Below, one piece after another: positions 5,305 through 5,839 of a stretch of 5,839 nucleotides of DNA (position 1 is its first letter; every line of letters starts with the position of its first letter). The stretch is from CAZSAL01 sp964604825. GTDB taxonomy: Bacteria; Elusimicrobiota; Elusimicrobia; 2-01-FULL-59-12. Where the stretch lies: the NCBI GenBank assembly GCA_964604825.1, contig CAZSAL010000083.1, positions 1-5,839 of the forward strand, read 5' to 3'. The translations under genes were made by a program, and so were the position numbers. Under the pieces are notes generated by a model that saw only the letters and a list, made by a program, of their open reading frames with translations, was not told the origin of the DNA and made no database searches.

Positions 5305-5839
5305 CTACGACGCCGCAGGTCTCTGAACGGCGCGGCCATAGGCCGCCGACACGGCAACGCCCTTCTCATGCCACGAAAACGAGCCTGCGCGCCCGCGCGC
5401 GCCCCGCCCCAACTCCCGACGACGGGGCTCATCCGCTGACAAGGACATGATCGCCTGCGACAGGCCCGCAATCATTCTCCGTGGCGTTGAAAGCGGCACT
5501 TTTATCCCACAGGATGCGTCAAGCACATCCGCAAACCCACAATGGTCGAAAGCGACCACCGGTACCCCTTGAGATATCGCCTCAACTAGCACCGTGGAAG
5601 TCAGGTCCTTGAGACTCGTAATAACGAAGAGGTGAGCGTCGCGAATGATGTTGACCGCGATATCTCGCCGCAACCAGCCGTGCCATCTGCATCGATCATC
5701 AACGCCCAGGCTCGCGGCAAGGCTCTGCCACGTCCGTGTGCAGGGGCCCGCACCCAGGATATCAAGCCCCCAATCCACGTCTGATGGAAGGTGGGCAACC
5801 GCCCGCAACAGCAACGGGAGGGCCTTTCCCGGATCATGG
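5305..5839 (-). CDS. Glycosyltransferase family 4 (GT-B fold), 5' end outside window
   Basis: Only the C-terminal 177 residues are present; the frame is open at base 5839, so no start can be assigned. The fragment begins HDPGKALPLLLRAVA, a standard opening of the C-terminal nucleotide-binding domain of GT4 enzymes. It continues with LDILGAGP (25-32), RWHGWL, and LFVITSLKDLTSTVLVEA, followed by GVPVVAFDHCG. This last block is the E-x7-E nucleotide-sugar motif with Asp (fragment residue 78) at the first acidic position and Glu86 at the second. FSWHEKGVAVSAAYGRA near the end matches the usual C-terminal helix. The enzyme is a retaining glycosyltransferase using a nucleotide sugar, presumably acting on the same lipid-linked glycan as the next gene. 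Its stop is 18 bases before the family 2 gene, so the two are probably cotranscribed. Confidence 0.92.
   Translation of the reverse strand, partial: HDPGKALPLLLRAVAHLPSDVDWGLDILGAGPCTRTWQSLAASLGVDDRCRWHGWLRRDIAVNIIRDAHLFVITSLKDLTSTVLVEAISQGVPVVAFDHCGFADVLDASCGIKVPLSTPRRMIAGLSQAIMSLSADEPRRRELGRGARGRAGSFSWHEKGVAVSAAYGRAVQRPAAS

Overview
This window looks like part of a bacterial exopolysaccharide or cell-surface glycan locus. All six genes I can support lie on the minus strand, so they read from the right end of the window to the left: a family 4 glycosyltransferase (5' end outside the window), a family 2 glycosyltransferase, an O-antigen ligase/polymerase-type membrane protein, a GDP-mannose 3,5-epimerase, a YdjM-type membrane-associated metal-dependent hydrolase, and an exosortase whose 3' end runs off base 1. 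The first four genes are tightly packed (gaps of 18, 75 and 20 bases), which fits one operon. The gaps before the hydrolase (44 bases) and the exosortase (104 bases) are longer, and the second contains a perfect palindrome that could be an operator.

The organism is probably a GC-rich Gram-negative bacterium. An exosortase inside a polysaccharide cluster fits Planctomycetes and other PVC-group bacteria, some Proteobacteria, or related environmental lineages. I favour a planctomycete-like host, but this is inference: no ribosomal RNA or other marker gene is present.

Proposed joint role: the epimerase converts GDP-mannose to GDP-L-galactose and/or GDP-L-gulose. The two glycosyltransferases build a lipid-linked glycan, possibly using that rare L-sugar. 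The Wzy_C-type protein polymerises the glycan or transfers it to an acceptor. The exosortase processes C-terminally tagged surface proteins that may be associated with, or glycosylated by, the same glycan. No flippase, chain-length regulator, initiating phosphoglycosyltransferase or PEP-CTERM substrate is visible here; these would have to lie outside.

The points most worth a second look are the epimerase, whose catalytic residues have exactly the spacing I recall for the plant vitamin C pathway enzyme; a hydrolase whose only sensible start codon is CTG; a tandemly duplicated translation-initiation segment at the ligase/epimerase junction; the palindrome upstream of the exosortase; and the extra C-terminal region on the exosortase. 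No RNA gene, mobile element, CRISPR array or plus-strand gene is supported.
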